Shown here one piece after another: positions 38,301 through 46,295 of a stretch of 64,000 bases of DNA. Both the position numbers and the translations under genes were made by a program. Position 1 is the stretch's first letter. Each line of letters begins with the position of its first letter. The notes below the pieces were generated by a model that worked only from the letters and a program-made list of their open reading frames with translations, did no database searches and was not told where the DNA came from. The DNA comes from Flavobacteriaceae bacterium (GTDB lineage: Bacteria > Bacteroidota > Bacteroidia > Flavobacteriales > Flavobacteriaceae): assembly GCA_018402135.1 (NCBI GenBank), contig JAGYJF010000003.1, positions 971,703-1,035,702 of the forward strand, in the 5' to 3' direction.

Positions 38301-41300
38301 TAAGCACTAAAGATGCTGAGGTGATCAATGGCCAGGCGAATGTTGCAGTAAGCTACTACGCCACCCAAGGTGACGCAGAAGCAGGCATCGATGCCTTGCC
38401 AACGCTTTACGACAATACCAGCAATCCACAAACCATTTATACAGCCTTAGTCAACACCAACACGGGCTGTAGCGCGGTGGGTAGTTTTACTATAGAAGTA
38501 AACCCACTACCACAAATCACGGTTCCAAGCGCTTTAGAAGTTTGTGATGATAACGTTCCAGACGGATTTACCCAAATAGATTTAAGTGTAAAAGACGCAG
38601 AAATCACTGGCGGTAATCCCAGCTATACGATAAATTACTACCTAAGCCAAGCCGATGCCGATAGCCAGCAAAACCCATTACCGGTTACTTATACCAATAC
38701 CAGCAACCCACAAACTATTTATGCGGGCGTTAGCAACAATACCACTGGTTGTTTAAACACTACCACCTTAGAATTGGTAGTAGAGCAAGCACCCATAGCC
38801 AATACGCCAAGCCCTTTAGAGTTTTGCGATCCCGATAACGATGGCTTTGGAGTTTTTACCTTAACCGATGCCGATACTCAGATCACAGGAGGCGTATCAG
38901 GTCTCACGGTAAGCTATCATGAAACCCAATCCGATGCCGATAGCAACAATAACCCATTAAGTAGTCCGTATAACAATATAGCAGCCAATTTACAAACGGT
39001 TTACGCCAGAGTAGAAAGCACGACCATTGCCACAAACTGCGCCACGATAGTAGAATTGCAACTCCTTGTACAACCCACACCAGTAGTCCCTCAAGCCATA
39101 GACGACTATGTGGTTTGCGATACCAACCAAGATGGATTTACCCAATTTGATTTAAACACCAAAGCAGCAGAAATCTTAAACGGCCAATCCCCGATAGATT
39201 ATACACTCACGTATCATTTAACCCAATTTGAGGCTGAGAGCAGTACGAATCCGATACCCAACACAGGTAGTTACACCAACACCAGCAATCCACAAATCAT
39301 TTATGTAAGTCTTCAAGGCCCTAACGGATGTATTACCACAGGAAGCTTTACCATAATCGTAGACTTACCACCAATAGCGATCCAACCCACACCATTACAA
39401 TTATGCGATGACGCGATAGCCGATGAGCGAACGGAGTTTGATTTAACAGTAAAAGACACTGAAATCACAGGCGGCAACCCAAGTTGGACTGTAAATTACT
39501 ATGAAACTCAAATCGATGCAGAAAACAACAGTAATGTCATAGCCAACCCGAGCCAATACACCAACACCTCGGTAGGAGGCAATGCTGCCAACCCACAAAC
39601 TTTGTTTGTGAGCGTAACCGATACCAACACAGGCTGTATAGACTTAGTGACTTTAACGATAAGAGTACTACCCAACCCAACACCTAGTTTAAACCCTGAC
39701 GATTTAATACTATGCGACGACACCAATGTAGGGGACGGCGTAGAAGAGTTTGATTTAACCCAAAACGAAACCTTTATACTCAACGCAGAAGCAGGCGTAA
39801 CACCAAGCTACCACATTAGTGAGGAAGATGCACAACTAGGAGAAAATGCTATAGCCGACCCAAACCAATACACCAACCAAACATCGCCCACCCAAACCAT
39901 TTATGTAAGAGTGACCAACGATGTAACAGGCTGCTACACGATAGTAGACTTTAATTTGATAGTAAACCCATTACCAGCGGTAGTAGCAGTCACCGATATC
40001 ATTATTTGTGAGCTGAACACGGATGGTTTCTTCACCTTTGATTTGACCACCAAAGACGCAGAAGTACTAAACGGTCAAGACCCTAGTATCTTTGAGGTAA
40101 CATACTATGAAACCCAAGTAGATGCCGACAATCAGCAAAACCCGATAGTTGGTAATTATACCAACACGATCAATCCACAACAAATATTTGTATCTATTAG
40201 CAATACCGTTACAGGTTGTTTTATCAGTACCCAAAGCTTTAATGTAGAAGTACAAGAATCGGCACAGGCCAATTCAGATGGGATACCGATTATTTACGAA
40301 CAGTGTGATGATAATGTAGAGACCGATGGCGATCCGAGTAACGACAGTGTGCAGTTTGATTTAAGCACTCAAGACGCACAAGTCTTAGATGGTCAAGACC
40401 CAGCTAATTACACAGTGAGCTATTATCAAAATGAAATAGACGCTGAATTAGGTGTGAACCCCTTACCAACACTTTATGAAAACCTAAGCAACCCACAGGT
40501 AATTTATGTAAGAGTAGACAACGATACCACGGCCAATAACATATGCTATGCAGTAGCCGAGCTCACCTTACAGGTAAACCCATTACCAATAGTTAACCTA
40601 GAAGAAAGTTACACCTTGTGTTTAGACACCAACGGTACCGAGGTTGTGAATCCACCAATTATAGACACAGGATTATCAGAGACGGACTATAGTTTTGAAT
40701 GGAGTTTAGACGGGGCAGTATTAGCAAATGAAACAAGTGCGAGCCTGATACCATCACAAGGAGGCACTTATACCGTAGTAGTGACTGATATCAGCACATC
40801 GCCGCAAACGGCTTGTAGTATTACAGCGCGCACCGAAGTAATAGAAAGCGAGCCACCAAGTTTAACACTCAGTCTGAGCACAGAGGCCTTTGCAGGCACC
40901 AACACCATAGAAGCCTTAGCAGAAGGATCAGGAGATTATGAGTACAATATAGACAACGGACCATGGCAGGACAGTGGAACTTTTACCAATGTAAGCATAG
41001 GCGATCATATCATCACTGCCAGAGACAAGACAGGCTGTGGTATTACTAGTGAAAATATAACCGTATTAGACTATCCGTTATATTTCACCCCAAATGGTGA
41101 TGGCTACAATGATACTTGGAACATTGTAGGATTAAATGAGCAACCAAGCGCAAAAATTTATATATTTGACCGCTATGGCAAGCTGCTAAAACAGCTTAGT
41201 CCGATAGGATCAGGATGGAATGGCACCTACAATGGGTCTTTAATGCCATCAAGTGATTACTGGTTTGTAGTAGAATACACCGAACCATCATCAGGTGAGC

Positions 41301-41338
41301 CAAAAGAGTTTAAAGCACACTTTACTTTGAAAAGATAA
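35369..41338 (+). CDS. Giant T9SS type B cargo protein with 12 Asp-rich repeats
   Basis: A secreted surface protein of 1989 residues. Signal peptide MLKKFLLVFSLMFSNLILSQ; a CUB-like domain (about 25-140) with SIYDGPDTTAPLIG; a PKD-like domain (about 150-240) with ATYEWDFNNGD and GLYTVTFEV; then a segment with paired Cys; from about 570 to 1740 twelve repeats of about 95 residues, each opening LEVCDDxxxDGFxxFDL and closing NPQTIYVRVxNxxTGC. The Asp clusters may bind calcium. The last 85 residues are a gliding-motility-associated type B sorting domain (LYFTPNGDGYNDTWNI ... IYIFDRYGKLLKQL). Probably an adhesin or matrix protein; no enzyme domain is seen. It is transcribed alone and followed by a strong terminator. 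Confidence 0.93.
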   Translation: MLKKFLLVFSLMFSNLILSQDIVMQNGTFNQCSGIFFDTGGDFGGYSSNEDITTTICSDVAGDFVRVDFTSFTTQLNQDILSIYDGPDTTAPLIGDFSGVNNPGLVSASAANTSGCLTFRFVSNATGVASGWAAEIECATPCQDIIAIIDSTNPPAVAGVIEVDPGDIIAFEGSATFSVDGSAATYEWDFNNGDTLLGTNVNYAFSVPGLYTVTFEVSDDNPLGCIGTASVQVRVRDNDSCAGQLPICSGIVNVPAPTGTGQAEAGINYGCLGEQPRPRWYFLQIGDTPGNLSFTLTQTTGQNQTGTGIDVDFIIWGPFAQPECGAANLNPATEVDCSYDPFAEETITINNAPANSFYTLLITNFDGAAGFINLELNPGSTADTNCDIICQVDLGEDQDLCAGEEYLISPSFNGAFNTFEWRRNDVVIPGATSPNLLVTESGTYTLLVDGLDAVFGDPCNTQDDIVINIAQDVVLNDTSLSACSGLVTGVFDLEDANVDLVNPDDPADFTFLYFNSQNDADNNTNQIATPDSYSGSDAETIYVRVTANGSSCFNVGTITLSVSGQPDINPAPDLEVCDDDSNNGIETFDLEQQTAFVLGAQSDSDFLVTYHASSADADAGVNNLTSPYDNTANPQPIFVRVESIANATCFAASPNPLFNLIVNPRAIANTPPNLELCDDLINDGFETFNLALQNTDILDGQDPNENFITYHETQQDADDGVNPLPTTYTNTVAGMQTIYVRVENTTFPDCFGTTFFDLIVNPLPAVILPTPLEVCDDTTADGFAPFNLTDKNAEIINGQPNVVVSYFETFVDADNNTNPLADGYINTVAFNHVVFARLENTVTSCVSFILLNLTVTPNPTANSLSDLEVCDDDNDGFGQFDLSLRDSQLIGVQTDVVVSYHETQSDANIGVNVLPTLYNNIVPSVQTVFARIESTTAGCFDTTPLNLIVNSIPEFGAITTYELCDDNNPGDATETFDLSTKDAEVINGQANVAVSYYATQGDAEAGIDALPTLYDNTSNPQTIYTALVNTNTGCSAVGSFTIEVNPLPQITVPSALEVCDDNVPDGFTQIDLSVKDAEITGGNPSYTINYYLSQADADSQQNPLPVTYTNTSNPQTIYAGVSNNTTGCLNTTTLELVVEQAPIANTPSPLEFCDPDNDGFGVFTLTDADTQITGGVSGLTVSYHETQSDADSNNNPLSSPYNNIAANLQTVYARVESTTIATNCATIVELQLLVQPTPVVPQAIDDYVVCDTNQDGFTQFDLNTKAAEILNGQSPIDYTLTYHLTQFEAESSTNPIPNTGSYTNTSNPQIIYVSLQGPNGCITTGSFTIIVDLPPIAIQPTPLQLCDDAIADERTEFDLTVKDTEITGGNPSWTVNYYETQIDAENNSNVIANPSQYTNTSVGGNAANPQTLFVSVTDTNTGCIDLVTLTIRVLPNPTPSLNPDDLILCDDTNVGDGVEEFDLTQNETFILNAEAGVTPSYHISEEDAQLGENAIADPNQYTNQTSPTQTIYVRVTNDVTGCYTIVDFNLIVNPLPAVVAVTDIIICELNTDGFFTFDLTTKDAEVLNGQDPSIFEVTYYETQVDADNQQNPIVGNYTNTINPQQIFVSISNTVTGCFISTQSFNVEVQESAQANSDGIPIIYEQCDDNVETDGDPSNDSVQFDLSTQDAQVLDGQDPANYTVSYYQNEIDAELGVNPLPTLYENLSNPQVIYVRVDNDTTANNICYAVAELTLQVNPLPIVNLEESYTLCLDTNGTEVVNPPIIDTGLSETDYSFEWSLDGAVLANETSASLIPSQGGTYTVVVTDISTSPQTACSITARTEVIESEPPSLTLSLSTEAFAGTNTIEALAEGSGDYEYNIDNGPWQDSGTFTNVSIGDHIITARDKTGCGITSENITVLDYPLYFTPNGDGYNDTWNIVGLNEQPSAKIYIFDRYGKLLKQLSPIGSGWNGTYNGSLMPSSDYWFVVEYTEPSSGEPKEFKAHFTLKR
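37084..40590 (+). repeat. Twelve ~285-bp coding repeats in the giant T9SS protein
   Basis: Repeat starts (the TGTGATGA / TGCGATGA codons for CDD or variants) fall about 280-300 bases apart, for example at 37099, 37398, 37693, 37977 and 38260. Protein identity is moderate; later copies (after about 38220) share longer near-identical DNA stretches and more C-ending codons. Confidence 0.8.
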
Positions 41339-41360
41339 AATGTAATATTATAATTTTATA

Positions 41361-41398
41361 AAAAAAAGAGTTGTGATGAACCACAACTCTTTTTTTTT
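41361..41398 (+). terminator. Terminator of the giant T9SS gene
   Basis: Stem GAGTTGTG / CACAACTC, loop ATGAAC, extended by A and T runs to 15 bp. Confidence 0.92.
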
Positions 41399-41416
41399 AC
41401 AGTTAATGTTATTTAT

Positions 41417-42941
41417 CTAAAGATCAAATGACAATGTTAAAAATATATTATTATTAGTGGCGTCGATAAGAGCTCTATCAGTGAGTCCAACATTAAATAG
41501 TTGTTCACCGAATTCTCTAGTCACATATTCATAAGCTAAGTCTAACTTTAAGATTACCAAAGTTATAACCAAGTCCAAACGAAACAGCATTTAAGTCACT
41601 CATAGCAGTCTTATCAGTATAAGGGCTTTCTTCAAAACGATAACCCCCGCGCAGACTTACCTGCTTAATTCTATATTCACCACCTACCCTTAAAGTATTT
41701 GAAACCGTTAGATTTTGACTAATTAATTCGTTTTGGATTCTAAATAAGGCATCAGAAGTGGGTCTAAATTCGGTGTTTCCATAGTTTTTTCTACTATAAT
41801 CTAAACTAATTAATCCTTGTAAACCTATTACATAGGCTAAACTTGCAGTTAATCTGCCAGGAGTTTTTAAACTGTAAGCATCATAAATATTAATAATTCG
41901 AGGATCAATAGTTAATGCAACATTGCTACCATTTTCATTTCGAACTGTTCGAATGGCTTGAGATGTCTCTTCATTAATTCTAAACCAAGTAGGAGAGTCG
42001 TATGATACACCTAATCTCATGCCATCAGTAAGTTTTAATATGCTGCCTAATTGAAAAGAAAAACCAGCGCCCGTAGTAAATAAATTGTTTTCAAAATTTA
42101 CTGTATTTACTAGCGAACCAGGATTACTGTTAGTTTCGGTAAAGAATGTGGTGCGTTCGTAATTTATAAAATGTGTGTTAAGGTTGGCACCTAGATAAAG
42201 TTTGTCTTTGTATTGGGAGGCAAAGTTAAAGCTAAATTTACCATTGTAACCCCTTGAATTTAATGCATTTTGCTGGTTAAAGCTGCCAGGCGCAATATTG
42301 GAAAAATACTGTGTATTATCATCTATATCTTCAAAAGGATCAATAATAAAGGATTCAAAACCTAGAAATGCCTGTTGGTGTCCAAAGCCAAGACCTCGTG
42401 CTTGCCCAATATTTCTATAAGCTTCGGCGAACGATTCATCTGGAAAAGCCGAAATATCTTCTAGCCTTTTCCCATCAGCATAACTTAAAAAATAATTATC
42501 TATGGATCTATCATTTGTACCCGAGGAAACCCAATTATTGTTATAATCAGCTGTTTTATCATAGGCAAATCCTAAAGTAAATTTCTTCCAATTTGAGTTC
42601 GGGTTGTAATTTTGAAAAACAAACACTGCCCCACCTTGGTTGATGTCAAATTTAGAATCTGTTGAGTTGGTCAATCCGTTAAAAAATTGCGTATCGTTGT
42701 TAGTGTTTAAAACCGATAGTGTAAATGAGGCATGACTTGAAGCGAACACAGCAGATCCTGCAGGATTAATACTCACAGCAGACATATCGCCACCTAAGGC
42801 ACCAAAAGCGCCACCCATGGCTCTAAACCTTGCGGTTCCTTGAATGTTATCCATAGAATATCTTAGAGCGTCAGACACATCTTGACCGAATGACATAGCA
42901 CACACCACTACAGCTATTGTCGAAAATAGTTTCCTTTTCAT
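41417..42941 (-). CDS. OmpP1/FadL-like outer-membrane protein, frame broken near 41546
   Basis: A secreted barrel protein with signal peptide ending AMSFGQ (residue 20). The start of the mature protein, GTARFRAMGGAFGALGGDMSAVSINPAGSAVF (read in parts), is typical of the FadL/OmpP1 family that moves hydrophobic molecules across the outer membrane. As read, the frame stops at 41529 with LKVRLSL (470 residues). The other frame carries on to a stop at 41417 with LDLAYEYVTREFGEQLFNVG ... NNNIFLTLSFDL, the terminal barrel strands. Dropping one base at about 41544-41549 joins them (NLKLDLAYEY), giving about 507 residues. Without this tail the barrel would lack its C-terminal sorting strand. Confidence 0.85.
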
Positions 42942-42982
42942 CTTTTTTTAATTTTAAAATTTAATCTTCAAATTTGTAATAT

Positions 42983-43036
42983 AAATGCCCATACCAAATA
43001 TTATTAATTAAAATATTTATATGAGTATGGGCATTT
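42983..43036 (-). terminator. Long hairpin downstream of the Trp/Asn-rich lipoprotein gene
   Basis: 12-bp arms AAATGCCCATAC / GTATGGGCATTT with a 30-base AT-rich loop that could form a second short stem. On the minus strand it follows the lipoprotein stop; the T run is weak. Confidence 0.55.
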
Positions 43037-43069
43037 TATGATTTGGGTTATTGAAAGTGTTATCAATTA

Positions 43070-44146
43070 TCAACCACCGCGTCTTCCACCACCTCCGCCA
43101 GAACTTCTTCCGCCGCCGGAGCTACCTCTACTTCCACCAGAACTCATGGTTCCACCACTTGATCTAGATGAACTTGAACTACGCGTAGTTGATGATCTTG
43201 TAGGCGTATTGGTTCTTGTATTTACACGAGTATTTGTGCTATTACGAGTGTTTATTCTTGAATTTGGATTCACTCTCGTATTTGGATTGTATCTACTATT
43301 TCTAGTGTTAATTGAATTTCGATTAGATAAACGACTATTATCAGTTCGTCTAGCGTTATTACGCTCTACAGTTCTTCTTAGTTCAGAACTAGGTCTTATT
43401 GATGAACCTGATCTTCTTCCAACATTTTGCGTATTTCTATTTAGATTGGAGCTTCTTCCGTAGTTATTACTTAAGAAAGCATCACCACGACGACTTCCTG
43501 CGAAGGCCACCCCACGATTATATGGATTATAGGCTCCATAACCGAAACCTCCAAGACCATAGTAACCTCCAAATCCTAGACCAAAACCGCCGTAGCCCCA
43601 ACCAGCGTTCCAACCCCAAGGTTGCCATCCCCAGTTGTTCCAACCCCAGTTGTTCCATCCCCAGTTGTTCCATCCCCAGCCGAAACCGCCGTAGCCCCAA
43701 CGATTGAAACCTGGACCCCAAAATGGATCCCAAGCCCAAGCATTCCAGCCGCCAAAATTGTTCCAGCCATTGTCGTATATATTGATATTAACCACGTCGT
43801 TTGTTTGTCCCCAACCACTATAACCAGTTCGGTAAGCAGTAGAGTCTTGCACTTCTGTGTAATCACTTTGGTAACTATCGACATCGGTAAAAGTATCGCT
43901 ACCAGTAACAGCTTCTACTTCTCGTGAACGTTCTTGAAAGTAATTTTTATAGTATCCTGTTTCACTGTTAACTACTGCAACATTTTCTGTTTCAGCATAG
44001 ACTCTTTGCGTAGATGGGACTTCACTATAAATACCATCGTTATTATATCCTACGTATTGATAGGAACCACAAGAAGCTAAAATAAAAGACAAGCCTAGTG
44101 CAACAATAAATGGTAGTTTATTATTTATGTTAGTTGTAAATTGCAT
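43070..44146 (-). CDS. Trp/Asn/Gly-rich repeat lipoprotein
   Basis: A 358-residue exported protein of highly biased composition. Lipoprotein signal with LASCGSYQYVGY (Cys near residue 26). About residues 130-215 are aromatic and glycine-rich, with a tandem NNWGW unit repeated three times (YGGFGWGWNNWGWNNWGW) and GGFGLGFGGYYGLGGFGY. The following 100 residues are Arg/Asn/Ser/Thr-rich (RNSINTRNSRYNPNTRVNP), and the tail is SSGGGRSSGGGGGRRGG. It has no known catalytic domain. Similar Flavobacteriia proteins are often annotated vaguely, for instance as vitellogenin-like. A disordered, possibly sticky surface protein is my inference. Confidence 0.78.
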   Translation of the reverse strand: MQFTTNINNKLPFIVALGLSFILASCGSYQYVGYNNDGIYSEVPSTQRVYAETENVAVVNSETGYYKNYFQERSREVEAVTGSDTFTDVDSYQSDYTEVQDSTAYRTGYSGWGQTNDVVNINIYDNGWNNFGGWNAWAWDPFWGPGFNRWGYGGFGWGWNNWGWNNWGWNNWGWQPWGWNAGWGYGGFGLGFGGYYGLGGFGYGAYNPYNRGVAFAGSRRGDAFLSNNYGRSSNLNRNTQNVGRRSGSSIRPSSELRRTVERNNARRTDNSRLSNRNSINTRNSRYNPNTRVNPNSRINTRNSTNTRVNTRTNTPTRSSTTRSSSSSRSSGGTMSSGGSRGSSGGGRSSGGGGGRRGG

Positions 44147-44174
44147 AACATTAGATTTTAATTGTTGAACATTA

Positions 44175-44182
44175 CAAAAATA
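44175..44182 (-). promoter_or_regulatory. Candidate -7 box of the Trp/Asn-rich lipoprotein gene
   Basis: TATTTTTG on the minus strand, 28 bases before the start codon. Confidence 0.45.
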
Positions 44183-44245
44183 GTTAGTTTTGCTGAACTA
44201 TTTTTTTATTTAACATAGCACAATATTTGTGCCAAAACACGATAA

Positions 44246-45724
44246 ATGGGTAAAAATCTTACAAGTAGATCTGAGGATTATTCTAAATGGTATAATGAGC
44301 TTGTGGTTAAGGCTGATCTGGCTGAAAATTCAGCAGTACGGGGATGTATGGTTATTAAACCATACGGTTATGCAATTTGGGAGAAAATGCAAGCAGAGCT
44401 AGATAGAATGTTTAAAGCAACAGGACATCAGAATGCGTATTTCCCGCTATTTGTGCCAAAAAGTTTGTTTGAGGCGGAAGAGAAAAATGCTGAAGGATTT
44501 GCTAAAGAATGCGCAGTTGTAACGCACTACCGTTTGCAAAATGATCCAGATAGACCTGGAAAATTACGAGTAGACCCAGAAGCAAAACTTGAGGAAGAAT
44601 TAGTAGTAAGACCAACAAGTGAAGCTATAATCTGGAGTACTTACAAGAACTGGATTCAAAGCTATCGCGATTTACCTATTTTAATAAATCAGTGGGCTAA
44701 TGTAGTAAGATGGGAAATGAGAACCCGTCTCTTTCTTAGAACAGCCGAGTTTTTGTGGCAAGAAGGACATACTGCACATGCTACCAAACAAGAAGCCCTT
44801 CAGGAAACCATTCAAATGAATGATGTGTATGCCGAATTCGTTCAAAATTTCATGGCAATTCCTGTAGTAAAAGGTGTGAAATCAGAGAGTGAACGTTTTG
44901 CAGGAGCAATTGAAACCTACTGTATTGAAGCGCTTATGCAAGATGGTAAAGCGCTACAAGCCGGAACTTCTCATTTTTTGGGACAAAATTTCGCAAAGGC
45001 ATTTGATGTAAAATTCACAAATAAAGAAGGAAAACAGGATTACGTTTGGGCCACTTCATGGGGTGTTTCAACCAGATTAATTGGAGCATTAATCATGACG
45101 CATAGCGACGATAGTGGTTTAGTATTGCCTCCAAATTTAGCACCTATTCAGGTAGTTATTGTACCTATTTATAAAAATGATGAAGAGTTTGAAGCGATTT
45201 CAGAAGTGGCAAAATCCTTAGTGAAGGATTTACAAGGTCTAAATATTTCTTGCAAATTTGATAATCGCGATACCATGCGTCCTGGTGCAAAATTTGCCCA
45301 ATACGAATTACAAGGCGTGCCTTTAAGAATTGCCATTGGCCCAAAAGATTTGGCAAATGGTTCGGTTGAATTAGCGAGACGAGATAACCTCTCCAAATCA
45401 ATTGTACCCTTAGAAAATATCCCTGAACTGATAGGAAATACTTTGACCAATATCCAAGTTTCGTTATTTGAAAAAGCAAAAACCTACCGAGATAATCACA
45501 TAACTGAGGTTGATGATTTTGAAACTTTTAAAGAAGTTTTAGAAAATAAAGGAGGATTTATTGCCGCCCATTGGGATGGAACAGTTGAAACAGAACAGCG
45601 CATAAAGGAATTAACCAAAGCTACTATACGATGCATTCCTAGTGACTTTGTGCATGAAAAAGCTATTTGTGTGTTCAGTAGAAAACCTTCTAAATATAAG
45701 GTGCTTTTTGCGAAGGCTTATTAA
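44246..45724 (+). CDS. proS: Prolyl-tRNA synthetase, eukaryote/archaea-like type
   Basis: Class II synthetase, 492 residues. It lacks the bacterial insertion (editing) domain and opens [20 protein letters not shown], as in the short ProS type found in Bacteroidota. Class II motif 2 is in [24 protein letters not shown] (read in parts); [15 protein letters not shown] and [18 protein letters not shown] follow. The anticodon-binding domain includes [10 protein letters not shown], and the C-terminal zinc-like domain ends in KVLFAKAY. The start ATG matches the family. A divergent 99-bp gap separates it from the lipoprotein gene. Confidence 0.96.
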   Translation: MGKNLTSRSEDYSKWYNELVVKADLAENSAVRGCMVIKPYGYAIWEKMQAELDRMFKATGHQNAYFPLFVPKSLFEAEEKNAEGFAKECAVVTHYRLQNDPDRPGKLRVDPEAKLEEELVVRPTSEAIIWSTYKNWIQSYRDLPILINQWANVVRWEMRTRLFLRTAEFLWQEGHTAHATKQEALQETIQMNDVYAEFVQNFMAIPVVKGVKSESERFAGAIETYCIEALMQDGKALQAGTSHFLGQNFAKAFDVKFTNKEGKQDYVWATSWGVSTRLIGALIMTHSDDSGLVLPPNLAPIQVVIVPIYKNDEEFEAISEVAKSLVKDLQGLNISCKFDNRDTMRPGAKFAQYELQGVPLRIAIGPKDLANGSVELARRDNLSKSIVPLENIPELIGNTLTNIQVSLFEKAKTYRDNHITEVDDFETFKEVLENKGGFIAAHWDGTVETEQRIKELTKATIRCIPSDFVHEKAICVFSRKPSKYKVLFAKAY

Positions 45725-45749
45725 TTTTTTAAAAAAAATAAGTTTGGTG

Positions 45750-45779
45750 TTGCAACATTTAAAAATAGTTGTATTTTTG
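45750..45779 (+). promoter_or_regulatory. tRNA-Glu promoter
   Basis: TTG at 45750-45752, 19-base spacer and -7 box TATTTTTG at 45772-45779. Confidence 0.65.
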
Positions 45780-45825
45780 CATCCGCATTAAAGAATTGCA
45801 GGTTCATTAGAATTAGATAAATAAT

Positions 45826-45897
45826 GGCCCGTTCGTCTATCGGTTAGGACGCCAGGTTTTCATCCTGGTAAGAGGGGTTCGATTCCCCTACGGGCTA
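45826..45897 (+). tRNA. tRNA-Glu (anticodon TTC)
   Basis: Cloverleaf with acceptor GGCCCGT / ACGGGCT (one G-T pair), anticodon stem CCAGG / CCTGG around loop TTTTCAT with anticodon TTC at 45859-45861, and T arm GGGGTTCGATTCCCC. The discriminator is A; CCA is not encoded. It lies between proS and rpsT. Confidence 0.97.
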
Positions 45898-45922
45898 CAA
45901 CAAAAAAACAAATTAAAAAGAA

Positions 45923-46174
45923 ATGGCAAATCACAAGTCAGCTTTAAAGAGAATTAGAAGTAACGAAAAAAAGCGTTTAGTCAATAGATATAAACACAAA
46001 ACTACGCGTAACGCAATTAAAAAACTACGCGAAATGACAGATGCCAAAGAGGCGAGCGCTGCTTTACCAGATGTTGTTTCCATGATTGATAAATTAGCTA
46101 AGAAAAATATCATTCACGATAATAAGGCAGGTAACTTAAAATCTAGCCTTACAAAACATGTTGCATCGTTGTAA
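45923..46174 (+). CDS. rpsT: 30S ribosomal protein S20
   Basis: Small basic ribosomal protein of 83 residues that binds 16S rRNA. The sequence is typical: MANHKSALKRIRSNEKKRLVNRYKHKTTRNAIKKL (read in parts), then MIDKLAKKNIIHDNKAGNLKSSLTKHVASL. It follows tRNA-Glu by 25 bp and may share the transcript. A strong terminator stands 21 bp after the stop. Confidence 0.97.
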   Translation: MANHKSALKRIRSNEKKRLVNRYKHKTTRNAIKKLREMTDAKEASAALPDVVSMIDKLAKKNIIHDNKAGNLKSSLTKHVASL

Positions 46175-46194
46175 TTACTGTCTCAATAAAAATT

Positions 46195-46229
46195 AAAAAG
46201 CCTTTCAATTTTGAAAGGCTTTTTTTTAT
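46195..46229 (+). terminator. rpsT terminator
   Basis: Stem AAAAAGCCTTTCAA / TTGAAAGGCTTTTT, 14 bp, followed by a T run. Confidence 0.95.
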
Positions 46230-46239
46230 GATGAAGATA

Positions 46240-46278
46240 AAAAAATACTGCAATTAATTTATTGCAGCATTTTTTTTG
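46240..46278. terminator. rho terminator, possibly bidirectional
   Basis: Arms CTGCAAT and ATTGCAG (46248-46254 and 46261-46267), with an A run on the left that gives Ts on the minus strand and a T run to the right. It lies 18 bp beyond the rho stop. Confidence 0.75.
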
Positions 46279-46295
46279 TAAGAACCGTTGTGATA

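Noticed and set aside
43038..43927. Long plus-strand frames with Pro/Leu- or Pro/Val/Ser-rich products
   Set aside because: They are antisense reflections of the biased Trp/Asn/Gly/Arg/Ser-rich lipoprotein gene.
45165..45479. Two overlapping minus-strand frames in proS
   Set aside because: Antisense to conserved synthetase sequence in two frames at once, so they are shadows.
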